Shown: one piece after another, positions 17,052-25,798 of the stretch | Layout: the number at the start of each line of letters is the position of its first letter | How positions within the stretch are numbered: the stretch's first letter is position 1 | From: DASXUX01 sp036504595 | Lineage (GTDB): Bacteria > Planctomycetota > SZUA-567 > H5-PLA8 | DNA: 64,000 nucleotides | Assembly: GCA_036504595.1 (NCBI GenBank) | Contig: DASXUX010000089.1 | Coordinates: forward strand, 6,221-70,220 | Direction of reading: 5' to 3' | The notes under the pieces: model-generated | Told to the model about the DNA's origin: nothing | The model's input: the letters and a program-made list of their open reading frames with translations, nothing else | The model's database searches: none | Made by a program: the position numbers and the translations under genes

Positions 17052-18041
17052 ATGGCAACACCTTCTGTTGGCGTGCTGGGGTGCGGATATTGGGGCAAGA
17101 ATCACGTCCGCAATTACATGGAACTGGGAGCGTTGGCGGCGGTCTGCGATCCGAGCCAGGCGGGGCGCGAGACGGCTGCGAAGATCGCTCCGGGCGCGCG
17201 CGTGGTCGATAACCCACAGGCCATCTTCGACGATCCGGCGATTTCCGGCGTGGTCATCGCGACTCCTGCTGAGACGCATGTGGCGCTTTGCGCGCAGGCC
17301 TTCGAAGCGGGCAAAGACGTTCTCTGCGAGAAGCCGCTGGCGTTGCGCTATGAAGACGCGCAGAAGGTGAACGCGCTGGCTCACAAACACAACCGGCTGC
17401 TGATGGTCGGGCACATTCTGGAATATCACGCGGCGGTTCTGAAACTGGCTGCTCTGATCAAGGCCGGCGAACTGGGCAAAGTGCAGTACATTTATTCGAA
17501 CCGGCTCAACCTGGGGAAGATTCGCCGCGAAGAGAACATTTTGTGGTCGTTCGCGCCGCACGATATCGCGGTCATCCTGCGCCTGCTGGGCGACATGCCG
17601 TTCCAGGTCATGTGCGGCGGCGGAGCGTACGTGCAGCCGAACATCGCCGATGTGACCGTGACGCAGATGTTCTTCGACAACGGCGTCGGCGCGCACATCT
17701 TCGTGTCGTGGCTGAATCCCTTTAAGGAGCAGCGCCTGGTGGTGATCGGCAACCGGCGCATGGCGGTGTTCAACGACGTCGCTAAAGAGCTGGTGCTCTA
17801 CGATCAGTCGGTGAAAGTCGAGAAGGGCGAGCCGATTCCGGTGAAGGGCGAAGGACAGAAGATCGCTTACGACGGCGAAGAGCCGCTGCGGCGGCAGTCG
17901 AAGGCGTTTCTGGAAGCGATCGCTACGCGCCAGCCGCCGTTGACCGATGGCGAGAGCGCTCTGCGCGTGCTGCGCGTGCTGAATGCCGCTCAGCGGTCGC
18001 TGATGACACAGGGGCAGCCGGTGATGCTGCCGATTAGCTAA
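17052..18041 (+). CDS. Gfo/Idh/MocA family NAD-dependent sugar dehydrogenase (WbpB-like)
   Basis: 329 residues. Rossmann fold at the N-terminus (VGVLGCGYWGKNHVRN) and the family motif EKPLALRYEDA around residue 97, followed by an alpha/beta oligomerisation domain with SFAPHDIAVILRLLG. The neighbouring WbpD-like acetyltransferase and the WbpA-like dehydrogenase at 22463 suggest it oxidises the C3 position of UDP-N-acetylglucosaminuronate, as WbpB/WlbA do. That substrate is inference from context. The ATG at 17052 is preferred over 17034 because AAAGGGA lies eight bases before it. Confidence 0.85.
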   Translation: MATPSVGVLGCGYWGKNHVRNYMELGALAAVCDPSQAGRETAAKIAPGARVVDNPQAIFDDPAISGVVIATPAETHVALCAQAFEAGKDVLCEKPLALRYEDAQKVNALAHKHNRLLMVGHILEYHAAVLKLAALIKAGELGKVQYIYSNRLNLGKIRREENILWSFAPHDIAVILRLLGDMPFQVMCGGGAYVQPNIADVTVTQMFFDNGVGAHIFVSWLNPFKEQRLVVIGNRRMAVFNDVAKELVLYDQSVKVEKGEPIPVKGEGQKIAYDGEEPLRRQSKAFLEAIATRQPPLTDGESALRVLRVLNAAQRSLMTQGQPVMLPIS

Positions 18042-18047
18042 CGGCAA

Positions 18048-18109
18048 GTAGCGCAATCCTCCCGGATTGCGCCGGACGGGTTACGCAATCCAGGAGGATT
18101 GCGCTACCA
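18048..18109. repeat. Paired palindromic repeat (CGCAATCC family)
   Basis: GTAGCGCAATCCTCCCGGAT is followed by its inverted partner ending AGGAGGATTGCGCTAC. Another member is at 16953-16975. The element fills the gap between the dehydrogenase and acetyltransferase genes. Confidence 0.85.
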
Positions 18110-18127
18110 CGGCTTCAGGAGAATCTC

Positions 18128-18790
18128 ATGGCAACCAGCCCGTACTTCGTGCACGAATCGGCCTATGTGGATCAGCCGTGTGAAATCGGCGACGGCACGA
18201 AGATCTGGCACTTCTGCCACGTGAGCAAGAACGCGAAGCTCGGCAAGAAGTGCATCCTGGGGCAGAACGTCTTCATCGCGGACAACGTCGTCGTTGGCAA
18301 CAACGTTAAGATGCAGAATAACGTGTCTGTCTACACGGGCACGCTTGTTGAAGACGACGTGTTTCTGGGACCGTCGTGCGTGCTGACGAACGTGACCAAT
18401 CCGCGCTCGCAGGTGCTGCGGCACACGCTGTACGAGAAGACGGTGTTGCGCCGCGGCTGCACGATCGGCGCGAACGCGACCATCGTCTGTGGCTGCACGA
18501 TCGGGCGGTATGCGTTCATCGCGGCGGGGTCGGTGGTGGCGAAGGACGTACCGGACTACGCTCTGATGATGGGCGTGCCCGGACGGCAGAAGGGCTGGAT
18601 GAGCCGCCACGGCCACAAGCTTGGCGAACCGGACCGCGAAGGCATCATGCGCTGCCCGGAAAGCGGCTACCGCTACAAGCTGGACGCGAGCGGCCAGTTG
18701 CGCTGCCTGGATCTGGACGAAGACGCGCCGCTCCCGGCGGACAAGACGGTGGGCGAACGGACGTATGATGAGTTCAAGGGGAAGCGGTAA
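18128..18790 (+). CDS. Left-handed beta-helix N-acetyltransferase (WbpD/WlbB-like)
   Basis: 220 residues. Hexapeptide repeats run from about residue 10 to 150 (YVDQPCEIGDGTKIWHFCHV, ILGQNVFIADNVVVGNNV, TIGANATIVCGCTIG), the fold of UDP-sugar N-acyltransferases. The closest pathway role is N-acetylation of UDP-3-amino-2,3-dideoxy-GlcNAc-uronate. A C-terminal extension of about 65 residues (MRCPESGYRYKLD) lies beyond the helix. The partner aminotransferase (WbpE) is not in the window. AGGAG precedes the ATG. The end overlaps the convergent membrane-protein gene by 17 bases. Confidence 0.88.
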   Translation: MATSPYFVHESAYVDQPCEIGDGTKIWHFCHVSKNAKLGKKCILGQNVFIADNVVVGNNVKMQNNVSVYTGTLVEDDVFLGPSCVLTNVTNPRSQVLRHTLYEKTVLRRGCTIGANATIVCGCTIGRYAFIAAGSVVAKDVPDYALMMGVPGRQKGWMSRHGHKLGEPDREGIMRCPESGYRYKLDASGQLRCLDLDEDAPLPADKTVGERTYDEFKGKR

Positions 18791-20042
18791 CGGCGGTCGC
18801 GGGAACGGGCGTCGGAGCGACGGTGTGGCGAAGTGAGGGACGCAGGCGTTCTTGAGCATGACTGAAGCCGGCAATGAAGAAGAACATCGACATCATCTTG
18901 TAGGCCAGATAGATGTCGATGAAGCACATGTTCAGCATCAGGACCAGCGCGCACGCCAGCAACATCCGGTTGTGCGCACCCAACGTCAGCAGGAACGCCA
19001 GGAAAAGTCCCGTTCCTACGATTCCATGTTCGGTGATCATCCGGAGCCATCCGCCATCGACGGCAGGCCCCCAGACGCCGGGGCCCATCCCGAACAGCCA
19101 GCGCAGCGGATCCTGGGACTGGTAACACTTCGCAACGTAAGACCACTTCTGCATTCTGACGACCCAACTGATGTCGTACTTTTCGGGATCGAGGGCGAAG
19201 CCAGTGGCGGCCACGGTGTTGATGTCCACCTTCGTGCCGAGCGAGACATCCGTCTTCGCGTAAACTTCGGCGGCATACGCAAGGTTCTGCGAGCGGAAGA
19301 GCGATCCGGTTCGCGCTTGCAGCGGCTCGGAATTCAGCACGAGCGCAACGGTGCCCGCCAGAGCCAAGCCGGAGAACACAGCAGCTTTAACACGAGTCGT
19401 CTTATGGAAACAGCAATAGAGAAGATAGCAGGCCAGCAAAAACACATGCGCCGCGACTCCAGAGCGCGCGCCGGTCAGGAGAACCAGCGACAACAGCAGC
19501 AGGCCGATGACCAGATTGCGGATCACCTGTCTGACGCCCCGGCCGAAGGCGTAGCAGGCCAGTATCAGATTGAGCAACGCGGAGATTTCCCAAGGTCCGC
19601 CGGTCACGCCCATCACGCGGTCGGTAGAGGCTTCTACGTACGTCCCGATCGAGAACGCGCCGACCAGCCCTGTGCTTTGCAGCACCATGATGCCGGCATT
19701 CACGATCAGCCAGGCTGCAATGATCCGGTCCAGGCGCACGCGCTGGCACAACACGGCTCCCGCGTAAAAGAACATGAAGTATTCGATCGGACGCAGGACA
19801 TACAGCAGGCTGGAGCCGTTCAAGAGCGCGGAGGCGACGCCGGCCAGGATGAAGGCTCCAAAGAGATACTCCAGGCGGCGGCTGACTCGCGCACGCCGGC
19901 GCGCCAGCAGCAGCCAGCCCGCGAAGCAGGCGATCATGAAGTCGTCGATGCGCAGACCGGCATTCTCGCCCGCCACACTGATCAAGTTGATCTTGGGGAT
20001 GAACAGCAGCAGGAGGCAGCCGTAAGCCAGAATTGTCAGCAT
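18774..20042 (-). CDS. O-antigen ligase/polymerase-like membrane protein
   Basis: About 422 residues with around ten to twelve hydrophobic segments and a large loop (about 240-325) before the last helices (WLFGMGPGVWGPAVDGGWLRMITEHG), the layout of O-antigen ligase and Wzy-type proteins. It would act in the inner membrane on lipid-linked glycans. The ATG at 20042 is chosen; a GTG at 20063 overlapping the upstream stop (GTGA) is an alternative that adds seven residues. It follows two glycosyltransferase genes on the same strand, forming a three-gene polysaccharide operon. Confidence 0.8.
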   Translation of the reverse strand: MLTILAYGCLLLLFIPKINLISVAGENAGLRIDDFMIACFAGWLLLARRRARVSRRLEYLFGAFILAGVASALLNGSSLLYVLRPIEYFMFFYAGAVLCQRVRLDRIIAAWLIVNAGIMVLQSTGLVGAFSIGTYVEASTDRVMGVTGGPWEISALLNLILACYAFGRGVRQVIRNLVIGLLLLSLVLLTGARSGVAAHVFLLACYLLYCCFHKTTRVKAAVFSGLALAGTVALVLNSEPLQARTGSLFRSQNLAYAAEVYAKTDVSLGTKVDINTVAATGFALDPEKYDISWVVRMQKWSYVAKCYQSQDPLRWLFGMGPGVWGPAVDGGWLRMITEHGIVGTGLFLAFLLTLGAHNRMLLACALVLMLNMCFIDIYLAYKMMSMFFFIAGFSHAQERLRPSLRHTVAPTPVPATAVTASP

Positions 20043-20059
20043 GCGAATGCGCCGAAGCC

Positions 20060-20899
20060 TCACCTTTCCAGCAAGTACACATACAACAGTTTGGCCAGCG
20101 CGTACAGGCAACAGGGAGAATGGTCCCGCCAATGAACGCGCAGGTCGTTGCGCGCCGAGAGCACGCGCAGACGCATGGGTATCGCTTTCCGTTCGGTCCA
20201 ACCGCGGCAGTGGTAAGCCTGCAGTTCAGGAAACAACATCAGGCGCCAGCCCGCGCGTGCCAGGCGCAGGGAAAGATCGATGTCCTCTTTATACATGAAG
20301 AAGCGTTCGTCGAAAACTTCGCGGCCATTCAGCAGAACTTGCCGCAAGGCTGCGCTGCGGCAGAACATGGCCGCGCCGCATATCGCCGAAACAGGTTGCG
20401 GGCTGGTCAGGGTTAGGGACTCCGCGGGCGAGCGCTGTCCTCGGTCGTACCAGCGCCCATACCAGGTGCGGAAGATTCCGGTGGAATCCAGGCGTCCAGT
20501 GGGGGCGTCTTTTTCGATGTCATAGCCGAGCAGGACGCCGGTTAGCGCTCCAACGTTTTCGTTGCCGGGCTCCTGCATTCGCGCGACGGCTTTCTCGATA
20601 AAGGCTGGAGTCAGGAACGCGTCGGGATTGAGAAACAGGATGAAGTCGGTCTCGTTGAGCAGTTCGGCGGCACCGATGTTATTGCCGCGGCAGAAGCCGA
20701 GGTTTTCCGGCTGCGGCAGCACTTTTGCCCAGGAAAGGGAGTCCAGAACGGACAGATAAGATCGGTCGCTCGAAGCGTTGTCCACAACGACCAGTTTCTG
20801 CGGCGGCGTGCTCTGCCGCTGCAAGGCTTCAAGGGCCTTGGGCAGGAATCTGCCGCTGTTGTAGGTGACGATCACAACGCCAACGGACGTGCGGCTCAT
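20060..20899 (-). CDS. Family 2 glycosyltransferase
   Basis: 279 residues. The N-terminal GT-A fold shows VGVVIVTYNSGRFLPKALEAL, VVDNASSDRS and the metal-binding region FILFLNPDAFLTP, typical of rhamnosyltransferase-like GT2 enzymes. DERFFMYKEDIDLSLR is the conserved ED-containing motif near the acceptor site. No transmembrane segments are evident, so it acts at the cytosolic membrane face. The start is two bases from the stop of the upstream GT4 gene, indicating one transcript. Confidence 0.92.
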   Translation of the reverse strand: MSRTSVGVVIVTYNSGRFLPKALEALQRQSTPPQKLVVVDNASSDRSYLSVLDSLSWAKVLPQPENLGFCRGNNIGAAELLNETDFILFLNPDAFLTPAFIEKAVARMQEPGNENVGALTGVLLGYDIEKDAPTGRLDSTGIFRTWYGRWYDRGQRSPAESLTLTSPQPVSAICGAAMFCRSAALRQVLLNGREVFDERFFMYKEDIDLSLRLARAGWRLMLFPELQAYHCRGWTERKAIPMRLRVLSARNDLRVHWRDHSPCCLYALAKLLYVYLLER

Positions 20900-20901
20900 G
20901 C

Positions 20902-22215
20902 TCAGACGCTCCGTTCGGCGGCGATGCGCGTGGGCTCCGGACTCAGCAGGCGTTCCATGAACTCTTCAGCCTTGCGCGCTTGTGCTTCGCGCGTAAATTC
21001 CGCGCCTGCTTCGGCACTTACCGGCGGAATGCCACTGTTCTTCTTCATCTCCAGCCATGCGGAGAGCTGCCCGGCAATGCGCTCCGGGTTTTCCGTCACG
21101 ATGCCGGCCTGCTTGTCGATGATAACGCGGGCGGCGACATTATCGCTGCCGCCAATCGCCAGTATCGGCCGGCGCGCCCCGAGATACTCGAAGAACTTTC
21201 CGGAGAAGACGCCTTCTCCCAGCTTGCCCTGTTCCCAAATCAGGAACAGCAGCACGTCGGCCTCGACCTGGGCGCGAACAGCTTCGCGGTAAGGCACGAG
21301 TCCCCGCAGTTCGATGTTTTCTTCCGCGCCATGTTGAGCCGCGGCGGCTTTGGCGATCTCCAGGTCGGCGGGCTTGCCATAGAAAATAAGTCGCACCGAC
21401 CTGCGAGCGTCGCCCAGGTTGTTTAATGCGTCCCACAGCGGCGTCAGGTCGTACTTGCAGGCGTGCAGGCCGCCGGTATAGACAATGCGCAGTTCTCCCG
21501 GCGAACTCTGGGGTTCAGGAAAGGTGAAATCAGACGGATCGAAGCCGTTGGTGACGACCGCGACAGGCTGGCGGTAACGTTCTAAGAGCATTTTTGACAG
21601 GGGCTCCGAAACGGTCACCAAGCCGGCAGCACTGCCGAGCACACGGCGCTCAAGCTTTGTCTCCAACCACTTTCGCCAACCGGGATAGCTGTAGAAGTGG
21701 CTCTGTGTCCAGAGATCGCGCATTTCGGCAACCCATGGCACGTTCAGCCGGCGTGCGACCTTTCGCGCCACCAGCAGTGACGTAAACGGAACGGCGCTCG
21801 CGTAGATGATGTCGGGCTTCCACGTCTCGGCGATTCGCAGGCACTCAGCGGCAGCAAAGGAGTACCAGCCGATCTGCATGTCGGGAACGTACAGCAGCGT
21901 TCGATACAGATCCCACAAGGCGCTGACCAGCCGTCGCCGCGGAGCTTTATGGCCAAGTCCAGCCGACTGCGATGTTCCTTCCCGGCCTGCGCCGACAAGC
22001 CACTCCGCCGGCCGGCGTACGTTTCGCCACGGTGTGTAGGCGACCAGCTCCTTAGGAATCTCCAGTTCGAGAGTGGCGGGCATGAGCTGATTTTCGGCGC
22101 TCACAACGCGCAAGTCGTGGCCATGGCGGTGGAAGTACTTCGCCATTTTGCTGGCGCGAACAGCACCAATGTTATTGAAGGGAGGGAAGTAGAACGAGAT
22201 CAGCAGGATACGCAT
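20902..22215 (-). CDS. Family 4 glycosyltransferase
   Basis: 437 residues with a GT-B architecture: an N-terminal domain beginning ILLISFYFPPFNNIGAVRA, as in WbuB-like enzymes, and a C-terminal nucleotide-sugar domain containing LRIVYTGGLHACKYDLTPL and GEGVFSGKFFEYLGARRPIL (the E-x7-E region). It is the first gene of the minus-strand polysaccharide operon and reads divergently from the UDP-sugar dehydrogenase gene; the 247-base gap (22216-22462) must hold both promoters. Sugar donor and acceptor are unknown. Confidence 0.9.
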   Translation of the reverse strand: MRILLISFYFPPFNNIGAVRASKMAKYFHRHGHDLRVVSAENQLMPATLELEIPKELVAYTPWRNVRRPAEWLVGAGREGTSQSAGLGHKAPRRRLVSALWDLYRTLLYVPDMQIGWYSFAAAECLRIAETWKPDIIYASAVPFTSLLVARKVARRLNVPWVAEMRDLWTQSHFYSYPGWRKWLETKLERRVLGSAAGLVTVSEPLSKMLLERYRQPVAVVTNGFDPSDFTFPEPQSSPGELRIVYTGGLHACKYDLTPLWDALNNLGDARRSVRLIFYGKPADLEIAKAAAAQHGAEENIELRGLVPYREAVRAQVEADVLLFLIWEQGKLGEGVFSGKFFEYLGARRPILAIGGSDNVAARVIIDKQAGIVTENPERIAGQLSAWLEMKKNSGIPPVSAEAGAEFTREAQARKAEEFMERLLSPEPTRIAAERSV

Positions 22216-22462
22216 GCCTGTCTCAAATATCGGGGATTGGCAGCGCCAAAAACGACGATCACGACCTTGCGTTTCGACATCATACCTTTACGGCGCTATA
22301 CCAGCCAGCGCCGATGCTCTGCCCGCATGCGAACGAGTGCAGGCGAGGACGCCCGAGGCACAAACGGCAGCCGCAATCTGAACTTTAAGTTCAAAACAGC
22401 AAGCGTATAGTTCTGCACGAATTCGTGAAATCGGGGAACGATCTCTTGGAGGTGCAGCACAC

Positions 22463-23782
22463 ATGTGGAGCGGGGATGGCAAGGAGCAGTTGTCCGTCGG
22501 CGTGGTGGGATTGGGGTATGTCGGCCTGCCGCTGGTCCTGCAATTTTTGAAATGCGGGAACCGCGTGTTCGGGTTCGACATCGACGAGACGAAGGTTAAG
22601 TCCATTGAAGCGGGCAAGTCGTACGTGAAGCACATTCCGTCCTCGGCGCTCGTGGAAGGCCGCGATACGGGACGGCTTACGGTCACGACGGACTTCGCGC
22701 TCGTTTCCAAGACCGACGCTGTCATCATCTGCGTGCCAACGCCGCTGACCAAGCAGCGCGAGCCCGACATCAGCTACATTACCTCGACCGGACAGCAGAT
22801 CGGACCGTACCTGAAGAAGGGCCAACTGGTCGTTCTGGAATCCACCACGTATCCCGGCACGACCGACGAAGACCTGCTTCCGGTGCTGGAGAAGCTGTCG
22901 AATCTAAAGGCCGGAAAGGACTTCCATCTCGCCTTCTCGCCTGAACGAGAGGATCCGGGCAATCCGAACTTCAAGACGGCCGATATTCCCAAGGTCGTCG
23001 GCGGCTTTACGCAGGCGTGCGGAAAAGCGGCCTGCCAGCTTTACACCAAAGCCGGCATCAAGACGATCCCGGTGTCCTCCACGCGCGCCGCCGAATCGGC
23101 CAAGCTGTTGGAGAACATCTTCCGCTGCGTAAACATCGCGTTGGTCAACGAGTTGAAGGTCGTCTTCGACAAGATGGGGCTGGACGTCTGGGAGATCATC
23201 AACGCGGCGAAAACGAAGCCCTTCGGCTTTATGCCCTTCTATCCGGGTCCGGGGTTGGGCGGGCACTGCATTCCGATCGACCCATTCTATCTGACCTGGA
23301 AGGCTCGCGAGTACGGCGTGACGACGAAGTTCATCGAACTGGCCGGCGAAGTGAACATGGCCATGCCGCAGTATGTCGTCAACCGCATGCTGGAAATCCT
23401 CTCGGATCGCGGCAAGTGCCTGAAGGGCGCCAAGGTTCTGCTGCTCGGCATCGCCTACAAGAAGGACGTGGACGATATGCGCGAGTCGCCTTCGCTGGTG
23501 CTGTGGGAACTGCTGGAGCATCGCGGAGCAAAGGTCGCGTTTCATGATCCATTTATCCCGGTGGTCCCGAAGACACGCGAGCATGCTCATTTTGCAGGGA
23601 AGAAGTCGGTGCCGCTGAATGCCGATACCTTGGCGAGCGCCGATGTCGTTCTGATCGCCACTGAGCACAGCACGGTCGATTACGCAGACGTGGTGAAGCG
23701 CGCTCCGCTGGTCGTCGATACGCGCAACGCCTGCGCGAAACTCGATGCGAAGCTCTGCGCGGGGAAAGTCTTCAAGGCGTAG
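22463..23782 (+). CDS. wbpA: UDP-N-acetylglucosamine 6-dehydrogenase (WbpA-like)
   Basis: 439 residues, normal for the UDP-glucose/GDP-mannose dehydrogenase family. NAD-binding domain VGVVGLGYVGLPLVLQF; middle domain with AAESAKLLENIFRCVNIAL; catalytic cysteine in GPGLGGHCIPIDPFYLTWKA; C-terminal UDP-binding domain LLGIAYKKDVDDMRESPS. It oxidises the C6 alcohol of a UDP-hexose to the uronate. The WbpB- and WbpD-like genes nearby favour UDP-GlcNAc, the first step to a di-N-acetylated uronic acid. A clear terminator follows at 23802. Confidence 0.9.
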   Translation: MWSGDGKEQLSVGVVGLGYVGLPLVLQFLKCGNRVFGFDIDETKVKSIEAGKSYVKHIPSSALVEGRDTGRLTVTTDFALVSKTDAVIICVPTPLTKQREPDISYITSTGQQIGPYLKKGQLVVLESTTYPGTTDEDLLPVLEKLSNLKAGKDFHLAFSPEREDPGNPNFKTADIPKVVGGFTQACGKAACQLYTKAGIKTIPVSSTRAAESAKLLENIFRCVNIALVNELKVVFDKMGLDVWEIINAAKTKPFGFMPFYPGPGLGGHCIPIDPFYLTWKAREYGVTTKFIELAGEVNMAMPQYVVNRMLEILSDRGKCLKGAKVLLLGIAYKKDVDDMRESPSLVLWELLEHRGAKVAFHDPFIPVVPKTREHAHFAGKKSVPLNADTLASADVVLIATEHSTVDYADVVKRAPLVVDTRNACAKLDAKLCAGKVFKA

Positions 23783-23801
23783 CAGACATTTCACGCGAGG
23801 C

Positions 23802-23831
23802 AAAAAGGCCCGCCAACTGGCGGGCTTTTTT
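23802..23831 (+). terminator. Intrinsic terminator after the wbpA-like gene
   Basis: AAAAAGGCCCGCCAACTGGC and the partner arm GGCGGGCTTTTTTC form an 8-bp G/C-rich stem, a 2-base loop and a T6 tract. The symmetrical A-run allows weak function in both directions. Confidence 0.9.
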
Positions 23832-23950
23832 CTTGAGCGATCCACGACTGCTGCCGACCCTCGCGCGCACCTTCTGGCGCGAGCCAGCGGCGGAATATGG
23901 CTGGAACTCCACGTTCCAAGTGATACTCAAGTAGGCGGAAAGGACACACC

Positions 23951-24520
23951 ATGAACAAAAAGAGAGTGGCTGAGCTTGTCCGTGAACTGCTGGTGGAGAT
24001 CGGGGAAAACCCTAAGCGCGAGGGCTTGCTGAAGACGCCCGATCGCGTCGCCAACGCCTATGACTTCCTGACAGAAGGCTACCGGCAGAACGTAAAAGAG
24101 ATCATCAATAACGCCGTATTTACCTCTTCAGCAAACAACATGATTGTCGCGCGCGATATCGAAGTCTACAGCCTCTGCGAACACCACATGCTTCCTTTCT
24201 TCGGCCGCGTCCACATCGGCTACATCGCCAAGCAAAAGGTGCTGGGACTCAGCAAGCTCGCCCGCATCGTCGATTCCCACGCGCGCCGGTTGCAGATTCA
24301 GGAACGCCTGACCGCCGACATTGCCGCCGAGATCAAAGGCGCCGTCGATGCCGAAGGAGTCGGTGTGGTCATGGAATGCAAACATCTGTGCATGATGATG
24401 CGCGGCGTCGAAAAGCAGAACTCGGTCTTCACGACATCGTCCGTGCTGGGAAGCTTCCATCATTCAGCCGCAACACGCGCAGAGTTCTTCAGCCTGATTC
24501 CGACGGCGCGCCGCGATTAG
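23951..24520 (+). CDS. folE: GTP cyclohydrolase I (FolE)
   Basis: 189 residues, normal length. It makes 7,8-dihydroneopterin triphosphate from GTP, the first step of folate or pterin synthesis. Zinc ligands are visible as Cys and His in VYSLCEHHMLPFFG and the second Cys in CKHLCMMMRGV; GYIAKQKVLGLSKLARIV is the central family motif. AAAGGA precedes the ATG. No other folate gene adjoins it. Confidence 0.96.
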   Translation: MNKKRVAELVRELLVEIGENPKREGLLKTPDRVANAYDFLTEGYRQNVKEIINNAVFTSSANNMIVARDIEVYSLCEHHMLPFFGRVHIGYIAKQKVLGLSKLARIVDSHARRLQIQERLTADIAAEIKGAVDAEGVGVVMECKHLCMMMRGVEKQNSVFTTSSVLGSFHHSAATRAEFFSLIPTARRD

Positions 24521-24537
24521 TGCCGCAGGTGAGTGGC

Positions 24538-24556
24538 GCAGGCTGTCCAGCCTGCG
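24538..24556. repeat. Palindromic repeat GCAGGCTGTCCAGCCTGC
   Basis: Perfect short inverted repeat between folE and the next gene. Copies are at 53284-53303 and, in expanded form, inside the HD-GYP gene at 7293-7346. Confidence 0.8.
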
Positions 24557-24573
24557 TAGCTGGGGAGAACAGC

Positions 24574-25743
24574 TTGGCCATCCGATTTCTTCCGCATGTC
24601 CTCGTGCCTGTCCTTGCGCTTTCGGCGCACGCCGAACAATTCGCCGCAAAGCACGAGTTCAAGGTGCTCTACGTCGGCGTTCCCGGTGAGCGCCAGGATG
24701 ATTTTGTCCAGTTCCTGAAATCACAATTTACGGCGGTCGAAATCGCGGAGTTCGGAGCGTTTCAGCCGGGAGCGCTTCCCGGCATCGACATGGTCCTCGT
24801 GGATTTCGATGGCGACGCGCGCAAGGATGAACCGCTGGCGTTCCCTGCGGATTACGCGCGCCCAACCGTCACGATCGGTCTGATGGGCTCCTACATCGGC
24901 TCACGCCTGGGCCTGAAGACCGGCTACATGTGAAATTGCGTCAGCGACGCAGCTCAGGATGAGTTGCGGCCCCACGAGGTGTTCAAGAACCCGGCCGAAG
25001 TCGAGCCCGAATACGAAGAGTGGCCCACGCCGAACTGCTACGTGAAAAAATCCGGCGGCAAACCCGTTCCGCCGAAGATGAAAGTCTGGCGCGTGCAGGA
25101 AACCCCGCTGCGGCACGGCGGCGTGGCCTCGCCAGGATCAGGCTTTGAGGAACCCGACGCCGAAATCCTGGCGCTCGGCCATAACTATATCACCGGCCCC
25201 AACTCCGTCGTCGTCGGCCGTCACGGAAATTTCCTGCAGTGGGGATTCTCCGGTTCACCCTCGCAGATGACCGCCGCCGGCAAACAATTCTTCATCAACT
25301 GTCTGCTTTACATCCGCAAGTTCGACGGCAAACGCCCGCTGGTTCGCCGCGAATTCCCTGCTCGCGCCGCCGCCGCGGATTTTCTGGCCTTCCTCGAAAA
25401 ACAGCAAAAGCAACCGTTGCCCGCCGACGCCATCGAGCGGGTCTATGCCATCGTTGAGAACGAAACGCTCGATTGGCGACTGGATGACGACCTGAAATCC
25501 CTCGCGCTGACCTCCAACCGCCAGGTCGAAACGCTGAAATCGCTCGTGGCGCAGTTGAAAGACCCAGCAAAGAACGCCGTCGCGCAGAAGCTGCTCGCGC
25601 GCTACACAGCGGAGAAGTTGCAGACCCCCGAGCAGTGGGAGAGTTGGCTGAAAGAAAACGACGGTCGCTTCTTCTTCACCGACGTCGGCGGCTACAAATT
25701 CATGGTGGTGCCGAAGGGCTATCAATCAGAACCGCGACCGTAA
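24574..25743 (+). CDS. Candidate selenoprotein: ThuA-like exported protein with in-frame UGA
   Basis: 389 codons if the TGA at 24931-24933 is read through. TTG start at 24574 with GGGGAG six to seven bases before it; signal peptide FLPHVLVPVLALSAHA. The N-terminal half (EFKVLYVGVPGERQDDFVQF, DMVLVDFDGDARKD) and C-terminal half (ILALGHNYITGPNSVVVGRHG, LQWGFSGSPSQMTAAGK) are continuous in one frame and read as one ThuA/glutamine-amidotransferase-like fold. At the junction the protein reads KTGYM-[UGA]-NCVSDAAQD, so the stop sits two residues before Cys122, in the position of the first Cys of a C-x-C motif as I recall it from relatives. A SECIS-like hairpin follows. The downstream half has no own ribosome binding site. 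A nonsense mutation or sequencing error is the alternative. Confidence 0.6.
24948..24968 (+). promoter_or_regulatory. SECIS-like hairpin downstream of the in-frame UGA
   Basis: CGCAGCTC and GAGTTGCG pair over 8 bp with one G-U pair and enclose a loop AGGAT. The loop starts 22 bases after the UGA and has G in its second position, which fits the published bacterial SECIS rules (short apical loop, early G, about 16-37 bases from UGA). A competing smaller hairpin TGCGTC/GACGCA (24937-24951) overlaps it. Confidence 0.5.
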
Positions 25744-25753
25744 GGGAGCGGTC
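25729..25753. repeat. Repeat supplying the stop codon of the UGA-containing gene
   Basis: GAACCGCGACCGTAAGGGAG belongs to the family seen at 209-231, 328-350 and 33857-33881. The TAA stop lies inside the repeat, so the last residues (SEPRP) are repeat-encoded. Confidence 0.8.
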
Positions 25754-25798
25754 GAGGGCATACGGCACAGTCCGAAGAAGAATCTTGAAATCGGGCGG

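Noticed and set aside
16780..17052. Small ORFs MSYVVRFWTQGK... in the tandem repeat
   Set aside because: Both are the same repeat unit translated; they end in different frames and the conserved feature is the hairpins.
18852..20135. Plus-strand ORF of 427 codons
   Set aside because: Antisense to the O-antigen ligase-like gene; its product is His/Gln/Arg-rich.
24964..25743. Downstream half of the UGA gene as an independent protein from a TTG
   Set aside because: No ribosome binding site, no signal peptide, and the fold would begin in the middle.
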